Origin: Campylobacteraceae bacterium
GTDB lineage: Bacteria; Campylobacterota; Campylobacteria; Campylobacterales; Arcobacteraceae
Length of the DNA: 45,950 bases
Direction: 5' to 3'
NCBI GenBank assembly: GCA_018662405.1
Contig: JABJGE010000004.1
Location: forward strand, 1 to 45,950
Position numbers and translations under genes: made by a program. The notes under the pieces are model-generated. The model was given only the letters and a program-made list of their open reading frames with translations. It searched no databases and was not told where the DNA came from. This document shows, in pieces, positions 16,016-23,099 of this stretch. Position 1 is the stretch's first letter, and each line of letters begins with the position of its first letter.

Positions 16016-17311
16016 ATGACAAGAAGAGATATACTAAAAGCTTTAGGTTTACTTGTATCTACTACTGCTACAGCAAGTATCACAAAAAATAGTATTATAA
16101 AAAAATCCAACCCACAAAGAGTGGTTATTGTTGGTGGTGGCTGGTCTGGTCTTTCAATTGCGAAAAATATAAAAATGTTATCAAAAGAAACAGATGTTCT
16201 ATTAGTTGAGCAAAATGATAAATTTATTTCTTGTCCTATGAGTAATCTCTGGCTTGTAGATAAAGTTAGCTTAGAGTATTTAACTCATGATTATGAAGAA
16301 GCAGCAAACAATAATAACTATACATTTTTAAATGCAAAAGCTTTAGACTTAGATAAAAAAAATAATATTTTACATACTACTTCTGGAGATCTAAACTATG
16401 ATTATATTATATTTGCTCCAGGTATTGACTATGATTATTCATTTTTAACAAATAATAATTTAGTTTTAGAAAGAAGATTAAGACAAGAATATCCTGCTGG
16501 TTTTAAACATGGTACAGAACAGCTTACACTTAAAAATAAAATACAAAATTTTAAAAATGGAAATTTTATTATGACAGTACCTGCAGGAAACTATAGATGT
16601 TTACCTGCTCCTTATGAAAGAGCTTGTTTAGTAGCAGATTATTTTAAATCAAAAAATATAAATGCAAAAGTTATTTTACTTGATGAAAATAATGACATTA
16701 CTATTAAAGAGCATGGATTCCACACAGCATTTGAAGAATTATACTCTGGTTATTTGGAGTATTATCCAAATTCTAAAATAGAATATATTGATTTAGATGA
16801 AAAATTTATAGAAACAGAATTTCAAGAATTTTATTTTGATGATGCATCATTTTATCCAAGGGTTAAAGGTGCAAAAATATTAGAAAAAGTTGGTATTGCA
16901 AAAGATACAGTATTTAATAGACTTGAGGGTAATATAGATGGATTAACATATCAAGTCATTGGAGAGGAAAATATCTTCATATCTGGAGATGCTAGACCTA
17001 TGGGATTTTCTAAGTCTGGTAATACATCAAGTACAGAAGGTTTGTATGTAGCAAAACTAGTTGTAAATAAAATAAATAATAATTCACATATATCATGGGA
17101 ATCACCAACAACTTTATGTTTTTCAGCAGTATCTGTTAATCCTGAGCAAGCAATATTTATAAATTCACAATATTCATATAATAAAAAAAGTAAAACATTT
17201 GGTTTTGCAACTCCAAAGACTAGTGAAGTATGGAAAGGAAATGAGGGTTTAGAAAATGCAAAAGCCCAGTATAACTGGGCAGATGCAATGTATAAATATA
17301 TGTTTAAATAA
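16016..17311 (+). CDS. fccB: FCSD-type sulfide dehydrogenase flavoprotein, copy B
   Basis: This 431-residue paralogue of the gene at 5911 is expected to be a periplasmic FAD sulfide dehydrogenase subunit. The Tat-like start is TRRDILKALGL, and the FAD motif is VVIVGGGWSGLS (36-47). The redox-disulfide cysteines are in YRCLPAPYERA (Cys194) and TTLCFSAVS (Cys368). The latter lacks the extra Cys that copy A has three residues on. Long stretches are identical to copy A, including FISCPMSNLWLVDK. AGGAAA lies seven bases before ATG. It converges on the second DUF302 gene with an 8-base gap, and no heme subunit is adjacent. Confidence 0.87.
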   Translation: MTRRDILKALGLLVSTTATASITKNSIIKKSNPQRVVIVGGGWSGLSIAKNIKMLSKETDVLLVEQNDKFISCPMSNLWLVDKVSLEYLTHDYEEAANNNNYTFLNAKALDLDKKNNILHTTSGDLNYDYIIFAPGIDYDYSFLTNNNLVLERRLRQEYPAGFKHGTEQLTLKNKIQNFKNGNFIMTVPAGNYRCLPAPYERACLVADYFKSKNINAKVILLDENNDITIKEHGFHTAFEELYSGYLEYYPNSKIEYIDLDEKFIETEFQEFYFDDASFYPRVKGAKILEKVGIAKDTVFNRLEGNIDGLTYQVIGEENIFISGDARPMGFSKSGNTSSTEGLYVAKLVVNKINNNSHISWESPTTLCFSAVSVNPEQAIFINSQYSYNKKSKTFGFATPKTSEVWKGNEGLENAKAQYNWADAMYKYMFK

Positions 17312-17319
17312 AACTATAT

Positions 17320-18321
17320 CTATTCAATAGTTGAATCTATTGTTGATTCAAGTAAGTTTTGAGCATCAATTAAAGGCTCTAGAGAAGATTCATCTTCTAT
17401 ATTTGTAGTCATTACCCAGTTATAAACAGATGGATAAGCCATATGAGTTACTTTTTCATCTTTTTTCTTATACATATACATAGTACAAGGTGCTAATGCT
17501 CCAACTTCTGGATATTTTTTATGTACAGGATATATAACTTCTAACTTACAAATAGAATAAGTATCATAAAAATCAAAATCTTTTATACCATTTGATTCAA
17601 GATCTTCATTGATTGGAGTAAAACCAGCAACAATAAATCCATTAGATTCAATCTCACCTTCCATCATCTCTTGATAAGTTTCTTTTGACTCTTCAATATT
17701 ATTAGATTCATTATTCATAACAAATTTAAATTTCGTAACAATTTCACCATCAGGTCTTACAATTTTATAATTAAGATCCTTAAATGAACCGCTTGGTAAA
17801 GCCTCTTTTAAAGCTTTTGTCATATTATTACTAAGTGCTATTAGATTAGGATTACTTACAGGTACTCCTGATATTCTAGACATACCTTCTATTGAAAGTG
17901 ATGATATATTTATAGTTTTACCATCTTTTGAAAATACAGAAGTACTAAGTGGTGATAAAAGTCCAAATGCTGGATAATCTTTTATAAGTTTTGCACTTAG
18001 TTTAGCGTTATATACAAACATTAATCTATACATACTGTAATCTGTTCCAGCCGTAGGAATTTTTTTGCCAAATCTTCCTTTAAATGCCTGATTCATATCA
18101 TTGTTTCCACTAATCATAAATCCATTTGCTTTAAATGCAGCTTCAATACTCTCTTTTGTTATTTTTTCACTATTTTGTGTAGTAAAAATTCTAACATCGT
18201 CTCTTACCTGTGCTTTTTTAACAGTTTTTGCTCCAACATTTGGAGTAGAGATTTCTTGACTACAACCACTAAAGAACAATACTAAAGCTGAAGTTACAGT
18301 TAAAATAACTATATTTTTCAT
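17320..18321 (-). CDS. Lipoprotein with two DUF302 domains, copy B
   Basis: The 333-residue paralogue of the 7317 gene has a lipoprotein signal: hydrophobic VTSALVLFFSGC with the lipobox Cys at about residue 20. Two DUF302-like halves follow, at about 55-150 (FKANGFMISGNNDMNQAFKG then FGLLSPLSTSVF) and 225-310 (GFIVAGFTPI then EVGALAPCTMYMY). Function is unknown. Membrane anchoring here versus a free protein in block A suggests different partners or sites. It is the last gene of the second leftward sox operon; its end holds a small ATTCAA/TTGAAT hairpin (17322-17336). Confidence 0.75.
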   Translation of the reverse strand: MKNIVILTVTSALVLFFSGCSQEISTPNVGAKTVKKAQVRDDVRIFTTQNSEKITKESIEAAFKANGFMISGNNDMNQAFKGRFGKKIPTAGTDYSMYRLMFVYNAKLSAKLIKDYPAFGLLSPLSTSVFSKDGKTINISSLSIEGMSRISGVPVSNPNLIALSNNMTKALKEALPSGSFKDLNYKIVRPDGEIVTKFKFVMNNESNNIEESKETYQEMMEGEIESNGFIVAGFTPINEDLESNGIKDFDFYDTYSICKLEVIYPVHKKYPEVGALAPCTMYMYKKKDEKVTHMAYPSVYNWVMTTNIEDESSLEPLIDAQNLLESTIDSTIE

Positions 18322-18335
18322 TTATTTTCCTTTTA

Positions 18336-18740
18336 TTATCTTTTCTTTTTTCTTGATGTAAGCTCAACAGATTTTTTATAAGTGTTACCTTTTCTATCTG
18401 AAGCTGTTATTATAAGAATATCACCTTTTTCAGTTTCTTTTCTTGTTACACCATTATCTATTTCTCTACCTGATAATTTTTTACCAACTTTAAAAGAATT
18501 AGATTTAAATTGAAACTTCAAAATAGGATTTTTAGAAAAAAACTGACTAGTAGATATATCTAATACAGTTTCCTTACCTATTTTACCAGTAATATGAGTA
18601 ATGAAGTTTGCATCATCCCTATTACCTGTTTTAGTTTTAGCTTGGTTATAAGTCATCATAGGGTGACTAAATGCCATTTTAGCTGTTGCTATATCATTCT
18701 TAATTTTAATTTTTACAGCTGTTATTTTATTTCTTGCCAT
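18336..18740 (-). CDS. soxZ: Thiosulfate carrier subunit SoxZ, diverged copy B
   Basis: The 134-residue protein keeps the SoxZ core (FITHITGKIGKETVLDISTS, then FFSKNPILKFQF). It is longer than the 100-residue copy A, with an added basic loop around residues 81-105 (SFKVGKKLSGREIDNGVTRK) and a basic tail (TSRKKKR). Such an insertion near the SoxY-facing end could change partner choice. It lies 10 bases after soxY copy B, with an AAGGATAGGTGA SD region. No signal peptide is present, consistent with co-export with SoxY. Confidence 0.85.
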   Translation of the reverse strand: MARNKITAVKIKIKNDIATAKMAFSHPMMTYNQAKTKTGNRDDANFITHITGKIGKETVLDISTSQFFSKNPILKFQFKSNSFKVGKKLSGREIDNGVTRKETEKGDILIITASDRKGNTYKKSVELTSRKKKR

Positions 18741-18750
18741 CTATATTCAC

Positions 18751-19206
18751 CTATCCTTCACATCCGCCAGCAGCAACTTCCGTTGTTACCTTGTTCATAT
18801 AAATTCTACCATCTGTTCCTTCTACTAGAACCATAATAGTACCACTTGCACCCATCTTAATCTTTGCTTCATATTTTTTTACATCATATATATTTACATC
18901 ATAAACAGCAACTGCACTTTCTGGGTTTGCATCTTGAAATAAAGCTATAGTTTTTGCATCAAGAGTTGTACCAAATTTTACTGGAACGGCACCACCACTT
19001 GAATTTATTTTTGGTACTGAAAGTTTTACTTCATCACTTTGTATTACATCTTTTACACCATACATAGCTTTTGTAGCATCATCAATAGTATGTGCTTCCC
19101 ATACTGAAGGTTTTGACTTTCTGTAATCTTCAGCACTTAAATTCATTGGAATTACAGAAAGTGCTACGGCACCACCTGCAAAACTTAAAAAATCTCTTCT
19201 ATTCAT
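18751..19206 (-). CDS. soxY: Thiosulfate-binding protein SoxY, diverged copy B
   Basis: SoxY copy B has a Tat signal (NRRDFLSFAGGAVALS), the core IALFQDANPESA, and a C-terminal carrier cysteine in GGCEG. The canonical end is GGCGG, so the residue after Cys is Glu instead of Gly. I prefer ATG 19206 (151 residues) over 19212, because AAGGG (19213-19217) is spaced six bases from 19206 but abuts 19212. It is much less similar to copy A than the two SoxC proteins are to each other. It follows soxD by a few bases. Confidence 0.9.
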   Translation of the reverse strand: MNRRDFLSFAGGAVALSVIPMNLSAEDYRKSKPSVWEAHTIDDATKAMYGVKDVIQSDEVKLSVPKINSSGGAVPVKFGTTLDAKTIALFQDANPESAVAVYDVNIYDVKKYEAKIKMGASGTIMVLVEGTDGRIYMNKVTTEVAAGGCEG

Positions 19207-19215
19207 CTTCATCCC

Positions 19216-20409
19216 TTAAAACTTTAACATATAGTCAACAACTTGTTTAAACTCATCATCATTTAATGATGAACCACCTTTTGCTGGCATACCCATATTT
19301 GTACCTTCTAAACCATTTTTATATACTTTAGAAAGACCTTTTTCTAATAATGATGCCCATCCAGCTTTATCTCCTGCTGCAGGTGCTACACCTGTTGCAT
19401 GACACATAGCACAACTAGCATCATATGCAGCTTTTACATCAAAAATAACTTTATGAGATGCATTGTCTTTTTTAACAGGTAAATCTCTTTTAACTGCCAT
19501 AGGTGGTTCAAAATCTGTAATACCACCATCAACTCTAACTATGTTATCTGTTTGTTGACAATTTGACATACAAGGTTCTTCACCTTTTTTAAGTCTAATA
19601 GCACCATAGTTATCTGGATTTTTATAAAATTCTCTTACATTTTCAAGACCATTTGCTCCATCTATATCTGGAATAAAACCATTTCTATTTGGCATTTCTA
19701 TTTGTAAGAATTTCTCTTTATTTAACTTATATGTCTCATCAACTATCTCACCATTTACTTTCATACCATTAATATAAAGCATATATGCTGTAAGTGAATA
19801 AACTTCATCATCAGTTAATGTTTTAGATTTAGTATGTGGCATAGCATCTCTTATATACCACCACATAGTACTAGCTACTGGCCAATATGAACCAAATACT
19901 CTAGAAGGTCCCTCTGCAGTAGGATTTAACCATCTGTTATTTTGTAATGTTCTTTTGATCTCTTTAGCTTTACCAGCTGATAATGCTGGATATCCACCAC
20001 CACCAGATCCAAAGTCACCATGACACATCATACATTGAGACTCATATAAAACTTCACCTTCATCAACATAACCTGTCCCTTCTGGTAATCCTTCATTTAA
20101 TCCATTTATATCTTTATCCCATGCTTTTAGTTCATTTGCAGTTGGAACTCTACCGTGATTATAAGCAGCTTTAATTCCACTATTATTTTTTGATACATCT
20201 GAATTTTTGAATACTTGTGTATTTACTTTATATGGTCCTGTTTGTCCATTTGAAATTGGATAATAAACACCACCACTTATATCTTTTTTTGCATTCCAAA
20301 GTCCATTATATGCAGAAGATTCAATATCTTTAGCCTGTCCTGAAGTTAATAATGTTACAGAAGCTACAATAGAAGCTGCTATCATTTTATACTGTTCTGA
20401 TTTGAACAT
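19216..20409 (-). CDS. soxD: Diheme cytochrome c SoxD, copy B
   Basis: The 397-residue partner of SoxC copy B has a Sec signal (about residues 8-26) and heme sites CMMCH (126-130) and CAMCH (333-337). The late GMPAKGG loop probably holds the axial Met. As in copy A, a cysteine pair (PCMSNC) lies between the heme domains. The start overlaps soxC by 23 bases and is preceded by a strong GGAGG. The overlap with soxC is kept in both blocks, an ancestral arrangement. Confidence 0.9.
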   Translation of the reverse strand: MFKSEQYKMIAASIVASVTLLTSGQAKDIESSAYNGLWNAKKDISGGVYYPISNGQTGPYKVNTQVFKNSDVSKNNSGIKAAYNHGRVPTANELKAWDKDINGLNEGLPEGTGYVDEGEVLYESQCMMCHGDFGSGGGGYPALSAGKAKEIKRTLQNNRWLNPTAEGPSRVFGSYWPVASTMWWYIRDAMPHTKSKTLTDDEVYSLTAYMLYINGMKVNGEIVDETYKLNKEKFLQIEMPNRNGFIPDIDGANGLENVREFYKNPDNYGAIRLKKGEEPCMSNCQQTDNIVRVDGGITDFEPPMAVKRDLPVKKDNASHKVIFDVKAAYDASCAMCHATGVAPAAGDKAGWASLLEKGLSKVYKNGLEGTNMGMPAKGGSSLNDDEFKQVVDYMLKF

Positions 20410-21742
20410 GTTTTACCTCCCCATTTGCTGTTACTTCCCAAGTTTCTACAGCATTTCTATGATATACAGACTCTACACCCATACCTTTTGTTTTATCCTT
20501 ACCAAAATTCTCTTTTGATACACCATTACCAAATACTTCTTGATCAACTGTAGGTTGAATAAAGCCAGCATCATCCATTGCTCTAGATGTAAGTAATAAA
20601 ACTTCACCTTTTTTGTATGTATGCATAAAGCTCCATCTAGTCCAACATTTTGGAAGAACTTCACCTTTAATATGTGCATTAACATAATTGTTTCCACCGT
20701 CAAATGATAAATCAACTCTAGTAATAGTACCCATACCAGACCACGCAAGACCTTCAATTTCAATTACATCACCATCTTCTAAATGTGTCCAGTCTTTTTC
20801 ACAACTTGGACTTACTACTGTAGAATTTACTTCATTTGCATAGAAATGTTGTATTGCTTTACCAGTTGGTTGAAGTGCAGTATATTTAGATGTTTCCTCT
20901 TTTGCGTACCATGGTTCGCTAGAGAATTCTAATCTTTTTAACCACTTAACACATAAGTTACCTTCCCAACCTGGAAGAAGTAATCTTAATGGATAACCTT
21001 GTTCAGGTCTTAATGCTTCACCATTTTGACCCCATACAAGCATAGCATCATCAAGTACTTTATCAATTGGTACAGATCTTCCCATCTCAGAGTTGTCACT
21101 TCCTTCTGCAAGCATCCATTTAGCTTCAGGTTTAATACCTAAATCTTCTAGAATAGTCTTAATATAAACACCTGTCCACGATGCACAAGCCATAAAACCT
21201 TTTGCAAATTGAAGAGAATTATATTGTGGTCTTCTCCACTCTTGTCCACCATTAGCTGGACACTCAATAAAGTGAGTTCTAGTTACTCTTGGATATTTTT
21301 TTAATTGATCAAGTGTTAATACAATCTCTTTATCTACCATTCCATTAATCATAAGTCTAAACTCATTTGGATCAATATGTGCAGTACCACCATGACTTCT
21401 TGAGAAGAATAACCCATTTGGTGTAATTATACCTTCACTTTCATGTATAGGTGTAACAGCAATTGATGCTCTATAATTACCAGATGCTAAAAGTTTTGTA
21501 TTTCTTCTAGTATTATTATGTTCATATGCAGATGGAATACCATATCTATTTTTTGTAACAGGGTCTCCCCATGATTGTCCCCATTTTGGATGATGCATTA
21601 TTGCTTGATCATCTTCACTTGCCAATGCTTTTACTGGATCTAATACAGATGCAGCAGCAATTGCACTTACAGATGCAACTGTAGCTTTTTTAAAAAAGTC
21701 TCTTCTACTAATTGTAGAATTTGTTTCTTTATTCGGTGTCAT
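20387..21742 (-). CDS. soxC: Sulfane dehydrogenase molybdenum subunit SoxC, copy B
   Basis: The 451-residue molybdopterin subunit has a Tat signal (SRRDFFKK at 12-19). The molybdenum-ligand cysteine is in HFIECPANG (Cys161), and the C-terminal domain contains EGLAWSGMG and DLSFDGGNNY. It is very similar to copy A, but has an extra loop (about residues 406-425, FGNGVSKENFGKDKTKG) near the C-terminus. ATG is preceded by GGAGGA. It is the first gene of the second leftward sox operon; the 16-bp box it shares with the other operon lies 80 bases upstream. Confidence 0.93.
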   Translation of the reverse strand: MTPNKETNSTISRRDFFKKATVASVSAIAAASVLDPVKALASEDDQAIMHHPKWGQSWGDPVTKNRYGIPSAYEHNNTRRNTKLLASGNYRASIAVTPIHESEGIITPNGLFFSRSHGGTAHIDPNEFRLMINGMVDKEIVLTLDQLKKYPRVTRTHFIECPANGGQEWRRPQYNSLQFAKGFMACASWTGVYIKTILEDLGIKPEAKWMLAEGSDNSEMGRSVPIDKVLDDAMLVWGQNGEALRPEQGYPLRLLLPGWEGNLCVKWLKRLEFSSEPWYAKEETSKYTALQPTGKAIQHFYANEVNSTVVSPSCEKDWTHLEDGDVIEIEGLAWSGMGTITRVDLSFDGGNNYVNAHIKGEVLPKCWTRWSFMHTYKKGEVLLLTSRAMDDAGFIQPTVDQEVFGNGVSKENFGKDKTKGMGVESVYHRNAVETWEVTANGEVKHVQIRTV

Positions 21743-21821
21743 TTTTCCTCCATTATTTTTGATGATAGAACAATACTAAAAAGATTTATCAAATTAAATA
21801 TTATTTAGTATTTAAAATTTA

Positions 21822-21837
21822 TATTTAAGTCTATACT
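21822..21837 (-). promoter_or_regulatory. Shared 16-bp box upstream of soxC copy B
   Basis: TATTTAAGTCTATACT differs by one base from the box at 15174-15189 and has the same orientation relative to its operon. It may be a binding site for a regulator common to the two sox operons. Confidence 0.35.
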
Positions 21838-21986
21838 AATATAAATTTTATCATATGTAATTTTAACTTTTTTTAACTATAACTATACTTAAAATTATAC
21901 GTACAAAGCCTTTAGATATTGACTTATATTACTTTTATATAATAAATATAAACAAAAAAGAATATTTAAAATAGATCTTTTAGTCC

Positions 21987-22015
21987 TTGACAATTAATTC
22001 TAATTATATTAAAAT
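21987..22015 (+). promoter_or_regulatory. Near-consensus sigma-70 promoter for the MOSC gene
   Basis: A perfect -35 TTGACA (21987-21992) is separated by exactly 17 bases from TAAAAT (22010-22015). The expected start of transcription is near 22022, some 37 bases before the preferred ATG. A consensus -35 is uncommon in this genome's style. Confidence 0.65.
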
Positions 22016-22058
22016 AACATAATAAATAATTATAGTAAATTAACTTATGGAATTTATA

Positions 22059-22499
22059 ATGACAAATAATATTGGGAAAGTATTAAAACTTTTTATATCA
22101 CTAGATGGTACTTCAAATAGAGTACAAAAAGATAACATACGCGTTGATAAAAATGGTGTAGTATTAGATAAGTTTTATAATAAAGATATAAACAGATCAA
22201 TACTACTTACATCTAAAAAAGCATATGATATGGTTAAAGAAAAAGATATACGAATTAAATATAGTGCACTAGGTGAAAATATATTAATAGATTACAATCC
22301 ATATGATTTACCTATAGGTACAAAAATAAAAATTGGTCAAGTAATTTTACAAATTACTCAACACTGTACTTTATGTAAAAGTTTAAAAAATATAAATGAC
22401 TGTGTACCTTCATTATTAAAGGAAGACAGAGGTGTATTTGCTAAAGTAATTGAAGAAGGTCTTATATTTAAAAAAGACACAATTTCAATTATAGACTAA
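22059..22499 (+). CDS. Small MOSC-domain protein
   Basis: This protein of about 146 residues matches the short MOSC family, related to the C-terminal domain of molybdenum-cofactor sulfurase. Members are thought to bind Moco or persulfide through a conserved Cys; here the motif is QITQHCTLCKSL (about residues 101-112). A YNPYDLPIGTKIKIG strand precedes it. I prefer ATG 22059 over 22047, because only the former has a GGA element at SD distance. It stands alone on its own promoter between the sox region and a convergent hydrolase. A role in Moco handling for SoxC is tempting but unproved. Confidence 0.8.
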   Translation: MTNNIGKVLKLFISLDGTSNRVQKDNIRVDKNGVVLDKFYNKDINRSILLTSKKAYDMVKEKDIRIKYSALGENILIDYNPYDLPIGTKIKIGQVILQITQHCTLCKSLKNINDCVPSLLKEDRGVFAKVIEEGLIFKKDTISIID

Positions 22500-22503
22500 A
22501 ATA

Positions 22504-23097
22504 TTAAAGGTAATTTAGCCAATTATTTAATGAAGCTTTTTCATTAAATAGATTTGTTGGATTACCATGACCTGTATATACAGTTAAATTATCTTCAAAC
22601 GACAATACTTTTCTAATACTTTCTTTCATATCCTCAGGATTTGAATATGGAAAATCTACCCTACCAATACTTCCTTGAAAGATAAAATCACCAGCAAATA
22701 AAGTATTTTTTATTTGTATAGCACTACATCCAGGTGTATGTCCAGGGAAGAAATGAAATTTAATTTCAATTCCTTCTAGATTTATAATCTCATCATGTTC
22801 AATTTTAAAATCAGCAATACTAGATGGCGTACCTTGATCAAATGGATCATCTTTAAGCATAAAGCAATCATCCTTTGGACAATAAATAGGTATTTTTAAT
22901 TTATTATTCAATTCTTTATTTGACCATACATGATCAAAATGACCATGTGTATTTAAAATAGCTATTGGATTTGTAGTATTATCAATTACCCATTGTGTTG
23001 CACCCATACCTGGATCAATAATAAGATCTTTTCCATCAATAGTAACTATATAACAATTTGTTTGGTAGTCACCCATTGCTTGTGATTTTATAGTCAT
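22504..23097 (-). CDS. Glyoxalase II-like MBL-fold hydrolase
   Basis: The 197-residue soluble metallo-beta-lactamase-fold protein has the THGHFDH motif (His51, His53, Asp55, His56), a later FFPGHTPGCS and FAGDFIFQGSIGR, and YTGHGNPT near the C-terminus. This pattern is that of the short YcbL-type glyoxalase II relatives, which lack the full C-terminal helical domain of hydroxyacylglutathione hydrolase. The substrate is uncertain. It starts two bases after the leuB stop and is likely co-transcribed with leuD-leuB. It converges with the MOSC gene. Confidence 0.85.
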   Translation of the reverse strand: MTIKSQAMGDYQTNCYIVTIDGKDLIIDPGMGATQWVIDNTTNPIAILNTHGHFDHVWSNKELNNKLKIPIYCPKDDCFMLKDDPFDQGTPSSIADFKIEHDEIINLEGIEIKFHFFPGHTPGCSAIQIKNTLFAGDFIFQGSIGRVDFPYSNPEDMKESIRKVLSFEDNLTVYTGHGNPTNLFNEKASLNNWLNYL

Positions 23098-23099
23098 AA

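Larger units (their letters stand above)
21743..22058. other. 316-base divergent intergenic region
   Basis: This AT-rich spacer separates the leftward soxC copy B from the rightward MOSC gene. It holds the shared box at 21822-21837, a TATAAT at 21938-21943 without a matched -35, and a near-consensus promoter at 21987-22015 for the MOSC gene. I see no RNA gene or hidden coding frame. Confidence 0.5.

Noticed and set aside
15916-16110. Long N-terminal extension of the SoxW-like gene through a hydrophobic stretch
   Set aside because: It runs antisense through the start of the divergent FCSD gene; the ATG at 15915 has a good SD and begins a normal signal peptide.
20473-20763. Leftward frame of 96 residues inside soxC copy B
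   Set aside because: It is a +1-frame shadow of the conserved SoxC dimerisation domain.
7317-21742. The sox region as a recent genomic island
   Set aside because: Base composition and codon use look like the neighbours, and no integrase, tRNA or direct repeats flank it; the two copies are too diverged for a recent duplication.
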